From an uncultured Bacteroidales bacterium (GTDB lineage: Bacteria > Bacteroidota > Bacteroidia > Bacteroidales > Bacteroidaceae), in contig CACZAN010000013.1 in NCBI GenBank assembly GCA_902779165.1, positions 1 to 64,000 on the forward strand: DNA of 64,000 nt, written 5' to 3'. Positions 42,932 through 51,669 of the stretch are shown in pieces. The translations under genes and the position numbers were made by a program. Numbering within the stretch: the first letter of the stretch is position 1; every line of letters begins with the position of its first letter. The notes below the pieces were generated by a model that saw only the letters and a program-made list of their open reading frames with translations, was not told where the DNA came from and ran no database searches.

Positions 42932-45928
42932 GTGTTTGAGAGCCAAATTGAGAATAGTTTCATACAGAAACTAACTACAGATTTGAAATATGTCTATCGT
43001 GATGATATTCACGACAGACAGAGTCTTGAGCGTAACTTTAGGGAGAAGTTTCAGGCATTGAATAAGGTGCATCTGACAGATGCAGAGTTTACTCGATTGA
43101 TGGAGGAACTTACTAATTCCGATGTTTATGCCTCATCCAAAAGGTTGCGTGAACGCAATACGTTTATGCGTGAAGACGGTACGCCACTTCAATATACTTT
43201 GGTCAATATCAAAGACTGGTGCAAAAATGATTACGAAGTCATCAATCAGTTGCGAATGAACACCCGCTATAGTTCGCATCGTTATGATGTGATACTTCTG
43301 ATTAATGGTTTGCCTCTTGTGCAGATTGAATTGAAGACACTCGATGTCAGTCCTCGTCGTGCTATGCAGCAGATAGTTGACTATAAGAATGACGTTGGCA
43401 ACGGATACACCAATTCGCTGCTTTGCTTCATGCAGATGTTCATTGTCAGCAACAAAACAAACACTTACTATTTTGCTAACAACAATAGAACTCACTTCAA
43501 TTTTAATGCTGCCGAGAACTATTTGCCGGTCTATCAATGGGCTGATGAGAAGAATAAGAAGATAACCAATCTTGACGACTTCTCCGATGTATTCCTGACA
43601 AAGTGTAAGTTGGGTGAGATGATTAGCCGATATATGGTACTTGTTGCCAGCGAACAGAAGATATTGATGATGCGTCCCTATCAGATTTATGCTGTAAAGG
43701 CAATCATAAATTGTATCAATGAGAATCGTGGTAACGGCTATATCTGGCATACAACGGGTAGCGGTAAGACACTCACCTCTTTCAAGGCTGCAACGCTGTT
43801 GAAGGACAATCCTGAAATAGACAAATGTCTGTTTGTAGTGGATCGTAAAGATCTTGACAGACAGACACGTGAGGAATTCAACAAGTTCCAAGAGGGTTGC
43901 GTGGAAGAGAACACCAATACTGATGCATTGGTGCGCAGAATGTTGTCGGAAGACTATTCCGATAAGATTATCGTGACCACTATTCAGAAGTTAGGTATTG
44001 CTTTAGACCCGCAGAACCGTGCGAACTATCAGAAGCGTTTGCTTCCTGTAAGAGATATGCGGATGGTGTTCATCTTCGACGAGTGCCACCGTTCGCAGTT
44101 TGGCGAGAACCATAAGGCCATTAAAGAGTTCTTTCCCAACTCTCAGTTGTTTGGCTTTACTGGAACGCCCATCTTTGAGCAGAATGCATCCTATACACAG
44201 ATAACTGGTGAGGAGGCACAATACAAGACGACAGAAGATGTCTTTGAGAAGGAACTGCATGCCTATACTATCACCAATGCCATTGACGACAAAAACGTGC
44301 TGCGTTTCCATGTGGACTATTTTAAGTCTGATGAGGACGATAATGTTATTGGCATTGCGAAGAAACAGGCTATCGTCAGAACGATTCTTCAAAAACATAA
44401 CAACGCCACCAATGAGCGTCGTTTCAATGCACTCTTTGCAACGGGTTCAATCAATGAGGCCATAGAGTATTACCAGTTGTTTAAACGGATACAAAAAGAT
44501 CGCCAGATGATGGACGAGTCCTTTGAACCTTTAAATATTGCCTGTGTGTTCTCGCCGCCAGCCGAAGGAAATAAGGATATTATGCAGATTCAGGAGGATT
44601 TGCAGCAAGAGCGTATAGACAATGAGAAAGAGCCTGACCAGAAAAAGGCAGCACTCATGGCCATCATAGATGATTATAACAAACAGTATGGCACGAACCA
44701 TTCTGTAGCTGAGTTTGATGCTTACTATCAGGATGTTCAGAAGCGAATTAAGAGCCAAAAATACACCAATCAGGATAATCCACATAAAAACAAGATAGAT
44801 ATTACGATTGTGGTGGATATGCTGCTGACGGGTTTTGACTCCAAGTATCTGAATACACTCTATGTGGATAAGAACTTGAAGTATCATGGACTAGTGCAGG
44901 CGTTCTCCCGTACCAACAGAATCTTAAACGATACAAAACCATACGGAAACATCCTCGATTTCAGAGGACAGCAAGATGCTGTTGATGAGGCTATCGCATT
45001 GTTCTCTGGCGAAAAGAATGGAGATGTTGCTCGTCAGGTATGGCTCGTTGAACCAGCTGCTGTCATCATTCAAAAGTTTAATGAAGCAGTCCGAAACTTA
45101 CAGAACTTCATGAATCTGCACAATCTTGAATTTAAGGCAGATGAAGTTGCGAACCTCAGAGGTGACGAGGCGAAAGCTGGCTTTATCAATTATTTTAAGG
45201 AGGTGCAGCGATATAAAACACAACTTGATCAATATACGGATCTTATTGTTGTTGATGACAATGAAGACGCAGATGTGGTGTCAGAGTCAACAGCCGCTTA
45301 TGGCTTTACTGATGATACTATGCGTGCTTTCCGTGGTGCATACCTTGACATAGCCAAGCAACTTAAGACAAAACGCGAAAAGAACGATACACCAGTCTCT
45401 GCTGAGATTGAGGATTTAGATTTCGAGTTTGTCCTGTTTGCATCGGCTCTGATAGACTATGATTACATCATGGAATTGATAAGTCATTATGTGGGTGCTC
45501 CCTCTATGCAGAAGATGACAAAGGAGCAGTTGGTCAACCTGATTTGTTCCAGTGCCAATCTCATAGATGAGCGTGAGGACATTATCGACTATATTGACGA
45601 CTTGGATGCCAAAGGCGTGAATGGCAAGACAGAAAAGGAAATAGAACAAGGCTACGAGCTCTTCAAAAAAGACAAGTTTACTAAAGCGATATCTTCCATT
45701 GCCGAAAAGCATCATTTGGATATTGAAGCCGTTCAAGCTTTTGTCAATGAGATTGTGGAACGAAGAATCTTTGACGGAGAGAAACTTTACGATCTAATTG
45801 CCCCTCTGGAATTAGGTTGGAAAGATCGTGCCAGAAAGGAAGAGGAGCTGATGAAGGACCTGATTCCTTTATTGAAACGAATGGCAGGAGGTCAAAAGAT
45901 TTCTGGACTTTCTGCGTATGAAGAATAG
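42932..45928 (+). CDS. hsdR: Type I restriction enzyme, R (motor/nuclease) subunit
   Basis: HsdR translocates DNA and cuts it when HsdM/HsdS find unmodified sites. The 998-residue protein has a PD-(D/E)xK nuclease core near the N-terminus (RYDVILLI with Asp119, then QIELK with Glu133 and Lys135), superfamily 2 helicase motif I TGSGKT (275-280), motif II DECH (382-385), motif III FTGTP and the late motifs LLTGFDS and QAFSRTNR. The C-terminal helical part contacts the methylase. The start is GTG at 42932 (FESQIENSFI), as in close relatives. Length is full. All motifs are intact, so it should be active. Confidence 0.96.
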   Translation: MFESQIENSFIQKLTTDLKYVYRDDIHDRQSLERNFREKFQALNKVHLTDAEFTRLMEELTNSDVYASSKRLRERNTFMREDGTPLQYTLVNIKDWCKNDYEVINQLRMNTRYSSHRYDVILLINGLPLVQIELKTLDVSPRRAMQQIVDYKNDVGNGYTNSLLCFMQMFIVSNKTNTYYFANNNRTHFNFNAAENYLPVYQWADEKNKKITNLDDFSDVFLTKCKLGEMISRYMVLVASEQKILMMRPYQIYAVKAIINCINENRGNGYIWHTTGSGKTLTSFKAATLLKDNPEIDKCLFVVDRKDLDRQTREEFNKFQEGCVEENTNTDALVRRMLSEDYSDKIIVTTIQKLGIALDPQNRANYQKRLLPVRDMRMVFIFDECHRSQFGENHKAIKEFFPNSQLFGFTGTPIFEQNASYTQITGEEAQYKTTEDVFEKELHAYTITNAIDDKNVLRFHVDYFKSDEDDNVIGIAKKQAIVRTILQKHNNATNERRFNALFATGSINEAIEYYQLFKRIQKDRQMMDESFEPLNIACVFSPPAEGNKDIMQIQEDLQQERIDNEKEPDQKKAALMAIIDDYNKQYGTNHSVAEFDAYYQDVQKRIKSQKYTNQDNPHKNKIDITIVVDMLLTGFDSKYLNTLYVDKNLKYHGLVQAFSRTNRILNDTKPYGNILDFRGQQDAVDEAIALFSGEKNGDVARQVWLVEPAAVIIQKFNEAVRNLQNFMNLHNLEFKADEVANLRGDEAKAGFINYFKEVQRYKTQLDQYTDLIVVDDNEDADVVSESTAAYGFTDDTMRAFRGAYLDIAKQLKTKREKNDTPVSAEIEDLDFEFVLFASALIDYDYIMELISHYVGAPSMQKMTKEQLVNLICSSANLIDEREDIIDYIDDLDAKGVNGKTEKEIEQGYELFKKDKFTKAISSIAEKHHLDIEAVQAFVNEIVERRIFDGEKLYDLIAPLELGWKDRARKEEELMKDLIPLLKRMAGGQKISGLSAYEE

Positions 45929-45958
45929 TATGATAATACTTAAATTGAACTTTATATA

Positions 45959-46603
45959 ATGAATATGAATGACAAGGCTATACCACTTTTAAGATTTCCT
46001 AAGTTCATAGATTCAGGATCATGGGATGAAGCGTTATTGGGAGATATCGCTTATGTTTTTCAAGGATTTGGTTTTCCAGAAAGAATGCAAGGAAAACACG
46101 AGGGTAAATATCCTTTTTATAAAGTGAGCGACATCTCATATACTGTAATGAATGGGAACATGTTTATTGATGAGGCCTTTAATTATATAGATGATGATGA
46201 TGTTGCAGTTTTGAAAGCTGAGCATATTCCTATAGGAACTACAATTTTTGCTAAAATTGGAGAAGCTATAAAACTTAACAGAAGGGTTATTACAACAAAA
46301 GAATGTTTTATTGATAATAATACAGCAGGGATTAAAGCAAAATCAGGTTGTGCAGATGATCTGTTTCTTTATTATGTAATGTCAAATATTAATTTGTCAG
46401 ATTACGCTGGTGGTGCTGTTCCTGCTGTTAAAAAGTCAACAATTGAACATATCCCTATATTAATTCCTTCTCTATCAGAGCAAAAGAAAATAGCAGAGTT
46501 TCTTTTTTCTATTGATGAGAATATCTCTTTTACATATCAAAAACTCTATCAAATGAGAGAATACAAAAAGGGAATGATGCGACAACTATTTCCAAATAAA
46601 TAA
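45959..46603 (+). CDS. hsdS: Type I restriction specificity subunit, half-size (single target-recognition domain)
   Basis: HsdS chooses the DNA target. Normal HsdS is about 400 residues with two recognition domains; this one has 214 residues and one. The domain begins WDEALLGDIAYVFQGFGF and ends with the conserved helical spacer SLSEQKKIAEFLFSIDENI. A half-size HsdS can work as a homodimer and would then recognise a symmetric split site. Alternatively it is a truncation, with a second hsdS elsewhere. The coding sequence is much more AT-rich than the hsdR gene, which suggests separate acquisition. Confidence 0.85.
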   Translation: MNMNDKAIPLLRFPKFIDSGSWDEALLGDIAYVFQGFGFPERMQGKHEGKYPFYKVSDISYTVMNGNMFIDEAFNYIDDDDVAVLKAEHIPIGTTIFAKIGEAIKLNRRVITTKECFIDNNTAGIKAKSGCADDLFLYYVMSNINLSDYAGGAVPAVKKSTIEHIPILIPSLSEQKKIAEFLFSIDENISFTYQKLYQMREYKKGMMRQLFPNK

Positions 46604-46611
46604 AAAATATT

Positions 46612-47745
46612 ATGGAGTTAAAAGAGATTGCTAAAACAATTAAGGAAGCGAAAGAAAACATCTTTCTAATATACGCTTTTAATGGGACTGGAAAGACAAG
46701 ACTTTCTAAAGAATATAAAGACCTCACAAAGGATGTTGATGGCAACCATACTGGGGTATATTATAATGCATTTAGTGAAGATTTGTTTAGATGGAACAAT
46801 GATGAGCCTAATAAAAATGAAAACATTAGATTAGAGGTCGTTGATAGTAGCCTTTCCACATTGTATCAATATTTTGGTGATGAAGGCCCAATAAAAGATA
46901 AGCTTAAAATATACCAACCAAATTATGACTTCCGCTTTAAGTTTATCAATGATAATCAAGAAAAAGGAATTGAATACATTTGGTTTTTTAAGGAAGATGA
47001 TAAAGATACCTGGATAAAGATATCAAGAGGAGAGGAACGAATATTCATTTGGTGTTTTTTCTTGGCATTGTTTGAGATAGAGGATTTTGAAGATGCGCAT
47101 AAAGATTATATCTTCATCGACGATCCAGTTTCCAGCTTAGATGATAATAATCTTTATCTTACTGCTATGACTCTATTTGAGTTGTTAGAGAAAACCGTAG
47201 ATAGTGACAAAAAAATAATAATTTCAACACATCATATTGGTTTATTCTCACTTCTAATAGATTGGCTTGGAAAGGGAGAACATTCTATTAAATTCAAAAA
47301 GAAAGAAATCGTACAACACAAAAAGGAATCAAAAGACGGAATCGAAATTTATGAAGTGATAGAAGAAGAAAACCTGTATTGTATAAAAATATTAGAAAGG
47401 ATTGGTGAGGATTATTTTCTAAAAAGTAGATATAAAGGCGCATGGTTATATCATTTACTTTTAATGCAATTATTGAAACAAGTTATTGATGAAGATGATT
47501 TATATTTATATCATTTTGGTATATTAAGACAGATACTTGAAATGGTAGCGTCATTTTTAGGTGAAGGACGATTTGGCTTTGTTTTGCATGAGATTGGTGA
47601 ACCTAATGAAACTGCAGATAAAATTAATGCTTTTTCTCATAAAAGAGTATATGATAGTGTAAATGCTAAACTAACGGCTGACAATAAAGAAACTTTTATT
47701 CGTGTTTTCAACAATCTAATCCATAAGTACAATTTTAAGATATAA
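46612..47745 (+). CDS. prrC: PrrC-like anticodon nuclease embedded in the type I restriction operon
   Basis: This 377-residue protein has an ABC-type ATPase with Walker A FNGTGKT (23-29), a signature-like ISRGEERIFIW near 138, Walker B YIFIDDPVSSLDD near 167 and an H-loop STHH near 205. In the C-terminal third it has RQILE (Arg306, Glu310) and FSHKR (His343). Known PrrC uses Arg320, Glu324 and His356, so the spacing matches almost exactly. Its length (PrrC: about 396) and position between hsdS and hsdM also match the PrrC arrangement. PrrC stays silent inside the restriction complex and cuts tRNA-Lys when a phage peptide disables restriction. Strongly AT-rich. RloC is less likely, since it is about twice as long. 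I am fairly sure of the family, not of the tRNA target. Confidence 0.78.
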   Translation: MELKEIAKTIKEAKENIFLIYAFNGTGKTRLSKEYKDLTKDVDGNHTGVYYNAFSEDLFRWNNDEPNKNENIRLEVVDSSLSTLYQYFGDEGPIKDKLKIYQPNYDFRFKFINDNQEKGIEYIWFFKEDDKDTWIKISRGEERIFIWCFFLALFEIEDFEDAHKDYIFIDDPVSSLDDNNLYLTAMTLFELLEKTVDSDKKIIISTHHIGLFSLLIDWLGKGEHSIKFKKKEIVQHKKESKDGIEIYEVIEEENLYCIKILERIGEDYFLKSRYKGAWLYHLLLMQLLKQVIDEDDLYLYHFGILRQILEMVASFLGEGRFGFVLHEIGEPNETADKINAFSHKRVYDSVNAKLTADNKETFIRVFNNLIHKYNFKI

Positions 47746-47747
47746 TT

Positions 47748-49376
47748 ATGACAACAAGTCAACAACAAGAACTCGGAAAAACTCTTTGGGAAATCGCCAA
47801 TAATCTGCGTGGCGCAATGATGGCAGATAGTTTCCGAGATTATATGCTGTCATTCCTTTTCTGGAAGTATTTGTCAGATAGTTATATCAATGCTGCCAAA
47901 AGGGAGTTAGGTCCAGATTATCCAGAAATTCCTAAGGATGTTTTGGTTGCTATGGGTGTAGCAACTCCTTTACAGATATGGTATAAGGAAAATCCCAACG
48001 ACACGTCTTTGTTTGAAAAGCAGATGAAACGTAAAGTTCATTATGTCATTGAGCCACAATATTTATGGGATAATATCGTGGAATTGGCAAGAACTCAAAG
48101 TGACAAATTGCTTCAAACATTAGAAGAAGGTTTTAAATATATAGAGAATGATTCTTTTGACAGTTCATTTAAAGGTCTGTTTTCGGAGATTAATTTGAAT
48201 TCAGAGAAATTAGGCAAAAACTATACAGAGAGAAACGAACTACTGGCTAAGGTCATTACGACGATTGCGAATGGATTGAAAGAGTTTTCTGCTGATAATG
48301 ATTCGTTGGGTGATGCATACGAATATCTGATAGGTCAGTTTGCTGCTGGGTCTGGTCAAAAAGCTGGCGAATTCTATACGCCGCAGATGATCTCAACAAT
48401 TCTTTCACGCATTGTTACTTTGGATTGTCAAGACCCTGCATCTGGCAAGAAGAACAGAATTAACCGTGTACTGGACTTCGCTTGCGGTTCCGGTTCGTTG
48501 CTGTTGAATGTGCGTAACCAGATGGGAGAAAGTGGAATAGGCAAGATTTATGGTCAGGAGAAGAATATCACGACCTATAACCTTTGCCGCATGAATATGT
48601 TGCTGCATGGGGTGAAAGATTCTGCTTTTGAAATACATCATGGTGATTCACTCGCTAATGACTGGGACATCTTGCAAGAAGAGAATCCTGCCAACAAGAT
48701 AGATTTCGATGCAGTCGTAGCCAATCCGCCTTTTTCTCTACGTTGGGATCCAACGGAAGATACTGCCAACGACTTCCGCTTTAACCGTTATGGTGTAGCA
48801 CCACGTTCTGCTGCAGACTTTGCTTTCCTTTTGCATGGCTTTCATTTCTTGAGTGGAGATGGAACGATGGCTATCATTCTCCCTCACGGCGTGTTGTTCC
48901 GTGGTGGCAAAGAGTTGGCTATCAGAAAGAAACTGCTTGAAGATGACAACATTGATGCGGTCATTGGCTTGCCTGGCAACCTATTCTATTCAACGGGTAT
49001 TCCTGTTTGTATCATTGTGTTGAAGAAGTGTCGTAAGAATGAAAAGATTCTCTTCATCAATGCCAGTTCCGATGAGCACTACGAAAAAGGAAAACGTCAA
49101 AACTATTTGCGTGATGAGGATGTCAATAAGATAGTTGAAACTTACCAATTCCGCAAAGAAGAGTTACGCTATTCCCGTCAGGTTTCTTTGCAGGAAATTA
49201 AAGATAATGACTATAATTTGAACATCACCCGCTATGTCAGTCTTGCACAAGAAGAAAAGCCCATCGACCTGCAAGAAGTACATGATAAGTTGGTAGAGAT
49301 AGAAGCAGAGATCGTCAAGGCTCGCGATAAGCATAATGAATTTCTGAAAGAATTAGGTCTTCCCCCATTAGTTTAA
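47748..49376 (+). CDS. hsdM: Type I restriction system adenine methyltransferase
   Basis: HsdM, with HsdS, methylates adenine in host sites. The 542-residue protein has the N-terminal helical HsdM_N domain, then AGEFYTPQMIS near 206, SAM motif I DFACGSG (243-249) and the catalytic NPPF (326-329), typical of N6-adenine methylases. It starts 2 bp after the prrC-like stop, and its own stop overlaps abiH by one base (TAATG). Gene order R-S-ACNase-M-abiH differs from the common M-S-R order. Confidence 0.96.
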   Translation: MTTSQQQELGKTLWEIANNLRGAMMADSFRDYMLSFLFWKYLSDSYINAAKRELGPDYPEIPKDVLVAMGVATPLQIWYKENPNDTSLFEKQMKRKVHYVIEPQYLWDNIVELARTQSDKLLQTLEEGFKYIENDSFDSSFKGLFSEINLNSEKLGKNYTERNELLAKVITTIANGLKEFSADNDSLGDAYEYLIGQFAAGSGQKAGEFYTPQMISTILSRIVTLDCQDPASGKKNRINRVLDFACGSGSLLLNVRNQMGESGIGKIYGQEKNITTYNLCRMNMLLHGVKDSAFEIHHGDSLANDWDILQEENPANKIDFDAVVANPPFSLRWDPTEDTANDFRFNRYGVAPRSAADFAFLLHGFHFLSGDGTMAIILPHGVLFRGGKELAIRKKLLEDDNIDAVIGLPGNLFYSTGIPVCIIVLKKCRKNEKILFINASSDEHYEKGKRQNYLRDEDVNKIVETYQFRKEELRYSRQVSLQEIKDNDYNLNITRYVSLAQEEKPIDLQEVHDKLVEIEAEIVKARDKHNEFLKELGLPPLV

Positions 49377-50485
49377 TGAATAGAATCGTACTCATAGGCA
49401 ACGGCTTTGATTTGGCTCATGGTCTCAAGACCAGCTATAAAGACTTTATTTGTTGGTACTGGAAACAATGGGGCTATCGTTTGTTACATGGGTTAGGCAA
49501 AGAAGAGTCTGACGGATTGTGTTCATTTGTAATTAAAGATGGAATCAATGTTCCCAACTGGGCTTCTGCTTTTAAAGGATGGTACTTTAAGAGAGATAAT
49601 CCATTTGTTCCATGGGATGAAACCGATGCATTCTCTGAAGCTATCAAAGATAGAAGATTATGTGAATTCACTTTAATTAGCCCACTCCTTCAACGAATAT
49701 GGAAACAATTTTTATTAGGATGGGTAGATGTTGAGAATGAATACTTTTCGTTACTAAGAGAAGAAAAAATGTCAATGGACAAAGGTATTGTTTATCCAGA
49801 CTTCAAAGAATTGAATGACCATTTAGATATACTGCGTAATAGTCTTGTTCAATACCTAAAAACTGAAAGTGAAAAGGGAGCTCCTGAGATTGCTGAGATT
49901 AAAGAAAAAATATATCACCCTATAAAAGAGAGGGAGATATCAGTAGCCTTCAAGAGATTACTTGATAAAACTACATTAGGAGATGTGGATCCCAATGTAA
50001 TCATGCTTCTCAACTTTAACTACACTAAAACGCCTGAACAATATGCGGCTAAATCATCAAAAGTTCAAGTCAATTACATTCACGGGAAACTTGATTGTCC
50101 TGAGAGTGTAATATTTGGTTATGGAGATGAATTGGACGATAGCTTCAAGAAACTACAAAGCATGAATGATAATGAGTGCTTACGTCATATTAAATCCATA
50201 CGCTATCTTGAATCTGATAATTATCGAAAGTTATTGGAATTTATCGAGTCTGATACTTTCCAAGTTGTTATAATGGGTCATTCATGCGGAAACTCTGACC
50301 GCACTTTATTAAATACACTCTTCGAACATAAGAATTGTATATCCATCAAACCCTATTTCTATAAAAAAGAGGATGGAACAGACAATTATCTTGAATTGAT
50401 TCAGAATATTAGTAGGAACTTTACCGATATGAAACTCATGCGAGATAGGGTTGTTAATAAAACATTTTGCGAACCACTTACTTAA
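49376..50485 (+). CDS. abiH: AbiH-family abortive infection protein
   Basis: This 369-residue protein starts with the AbiH signature IGNGFDLAHGLKTSYKDF (residues 7-24). Family members give phage resistance by abortive infection; their biochemical activity is not established. Conserved later blocks include MLLNFNYTKTPEQY near 201, HGKLD near 224, and VVIMGHSCGNSD near 298, consistent with a Rossmann-like fold. The start overlaps the hsdM stop, so it is translated as part of the restriction operon. Confidence 0.88.
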   Translation: MNRIVLIGNGFDLAHGLKTSYKDFICWYWKQWGYRLLHGLGKEESDGLCSFVIKDGINVPNWASAFKGWYFKRDNPFVPWDETDAFSEAIKDRRLCEFTLISPLLQRIWKQFLLGWVDVENEYFSLLREEKMSMDKGIVYPDFKELNDHLDILRNSLVQYLKTESEKGAPEIAEIKEKIYHPIKEREISVAFKRLLDKTTLGDVDPNVIMLLNFNYTKTPEQYAAKSSKVQVNYIHGKLDCPESVIFGYGDELDDSFKKLQSMNDNECLRHIKSIRYLESDNYRKLLEFIESDTFQVVIMGHSCGNSDRTLLNTLFEHKNCISIKPYFYKKEDGTDNYLELIQNISRNFTDMKLMRDRVVNKTFCEPLT

Positions 50486-50558
50486 TAATAGAGAATATGG
50501 GCAAAACAGTAACAACATTCTCTACGTAATAATTTGTTTATTTATTTTGCAAAAGAAT

Positions 50559-50897
50559 ATGGCAAAAAGAAGAGAAATAAGAAACAGCACGGCAGAGTTC
50601 CTGATATTCCAGATAGAGGGAAAGGGACAGGGAATAGAGGTGTACTATAAGGACAAGACGGTTTGGTGTACCCAGAAGGCGATGGGAATGCTGTTTGACT
50701 GCTCAACGGACAATGTGGGACTTCACCTGAAGAACATCTTTGCAAGTGGTGAACTGGTTAAGGATTCAGTTACCGAGAAAATCTCGGCAACTGCCCCTGA
50801 TGGGAAAAACTACATGACGCAGTTCTACAACCTCGATGCCATCATCAGCGTGGGTTATCGGGGAGTAAGATGGGACATCTCAGCATGGTGCTATTGA
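50559..50897 (+). pseudogene. RhuM-family gene fragment (N-terminal part)
   Basis: It reads MAKRREIRNSTAEFLIFQIE...VWCTQKAMGMLFDCSTDNVGLH...YNLDAIISVGYRG and stops at residue 112. RhuM proteins are about 330 residues and continue after SVGYR with a conserved NSKRATQFR block, which is missing here. The break is followed by unrelated sequence with a short remnant reading LLIEPMDYVRLIPIKTENYF, so this looks like a rearrangement junction at the edge of the defence island. Confidence 0.75.
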
Positions 50898-51059
50898 TAG
50901 AGCCGATGGACTATGTTCGCCTTATTCCTATAAAAACGGAGAATTATTTCAAAAACACTACACACTACACGAATTTGTGTTTATAGGCTCACTTTCTGCC
51001 TGTTTATGGGCAAAAAAGGGAAAAGTAGTGTAGTGTGTAGTGTTTTTTTGATGGCATTT

Positions 51060-51203
51060 TGCAAAAAGTTGACTCAAAAACACTCCGAAACTCCGAAACA
51101 CTCCGAATATAACACATCAAAATGCTATCTCCAGATGGCAAACCGAATATAAGAATCGGAGTGTTTCGGAGTGTTCGGAGTGTTTTTGCGTCAACTTTTT
51201 GCA
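51060..51203. mobile_element. 144-bp MITE-like inverted-repeat module (second copy)
   Basis: The arms start and end with TGCAAAAAGTTGAC and its reverse complement and carry three CACTCCGA-type repeats, nearly identical to the copy at 12617-12761 (one base change and one indel between arms). The centre contains the same TTTGCCATCTG-type motif but on the opposite strand, so this copy is inverted relative to the first. Confidence 0.75.
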
Positions 51204-51207
51204 ACTT

Positions 51208-51405
51208 CTCTCCGCTATAACGTCACCTCATCTCCGCTATAACGTCACCTCATCTCCGATAAGACGTCACGTCTTCCACGATAATCCGTCACGTCTTCCG
51301 CGATAGGACGTCACGTCTTCCACGAAAGGACGTAAGCGGTCGGACGTATATATGTCTCGGCCTTTACGTATATACATAAACGCCCGCACGTATATATGTC
51401 TTTGG
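51208..51405. repeat. Nine tandem 22-bp units with palindromic cores (copy C)
   Basis: Units start every 22 bp from 51208. The first six have cores around TAACGTCAC or GACGTCACGTC; the last three have ACGTATATATGT or GTATATAC. The core phase jumps by 14 bp at the change, and the same 14-bp jump occurs in copy A (near 12470), so the layout is conserved. Confidence 0.8.
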
Positions 51406-51575
51406 CTTCATGAAGTGGCTGCTTTAGAATATTTCATTATTCCAGAGCATCTTCAAGAAATCAAGGACGTAGATGAGTTCCACATCTCCAGATTTGCGGG
51501 TAATTGGGGCGAGTCTATTCCGGATTTTTATATGAAAATCGGGAGTATGGTCACGAATTTAATGACTTTTTCAGT

Positions 51576-51608
51576 GCAAAAGTACATGTTATTTAATGAA
51601 ATAGCAAA
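51576..51608 (-). promoter_or_regulatory. Promoter motif without an obvious gene
   Basis: On the minus strand: -33 TTTG (51605-51608), 20-nt spacer, -7 TACTTTTGC (51576-51584), a full match to consensus. A transcript would run left through the 22-bp array and the 145-bp module. I see no open frame longer than about 10 codons in it before the arrays. Confidence 0.5.
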
Positions 51609-51669
51609 TCTTTTGCGAGAAAATACAAATAATGGTCTTTTCCCTATCATTTTTCCTGTCGTTGAGCCA

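Larger units (their letters stand above)
50898..51669. other. Gene-free repeat-rich spacer right of the defence island
   Basis: It contains a 20-bp perfect inverted repeat AAAAACACTACACACTACAC (50951-50970; right arm 51028-51047), the second copy of the 145-bp module (51060-51203), a nine-unit 22-bp array (51208-51405), and about 260 bp of AT-rich sequence with a minus-strand promoter motif (51576-51608). An open frame on the plus strand across 51.4-51.66 kb runs into the antisense of the next gene and is not called. Confidence 0.65.

Noticed and set aside
46612-47745. RloC anticodon nuclease
   Set aside because: RloC is about twice this length and has a coiled-coil/zinc-hook insertion in the ATPase, which is missing here; length and position fit PrrC.
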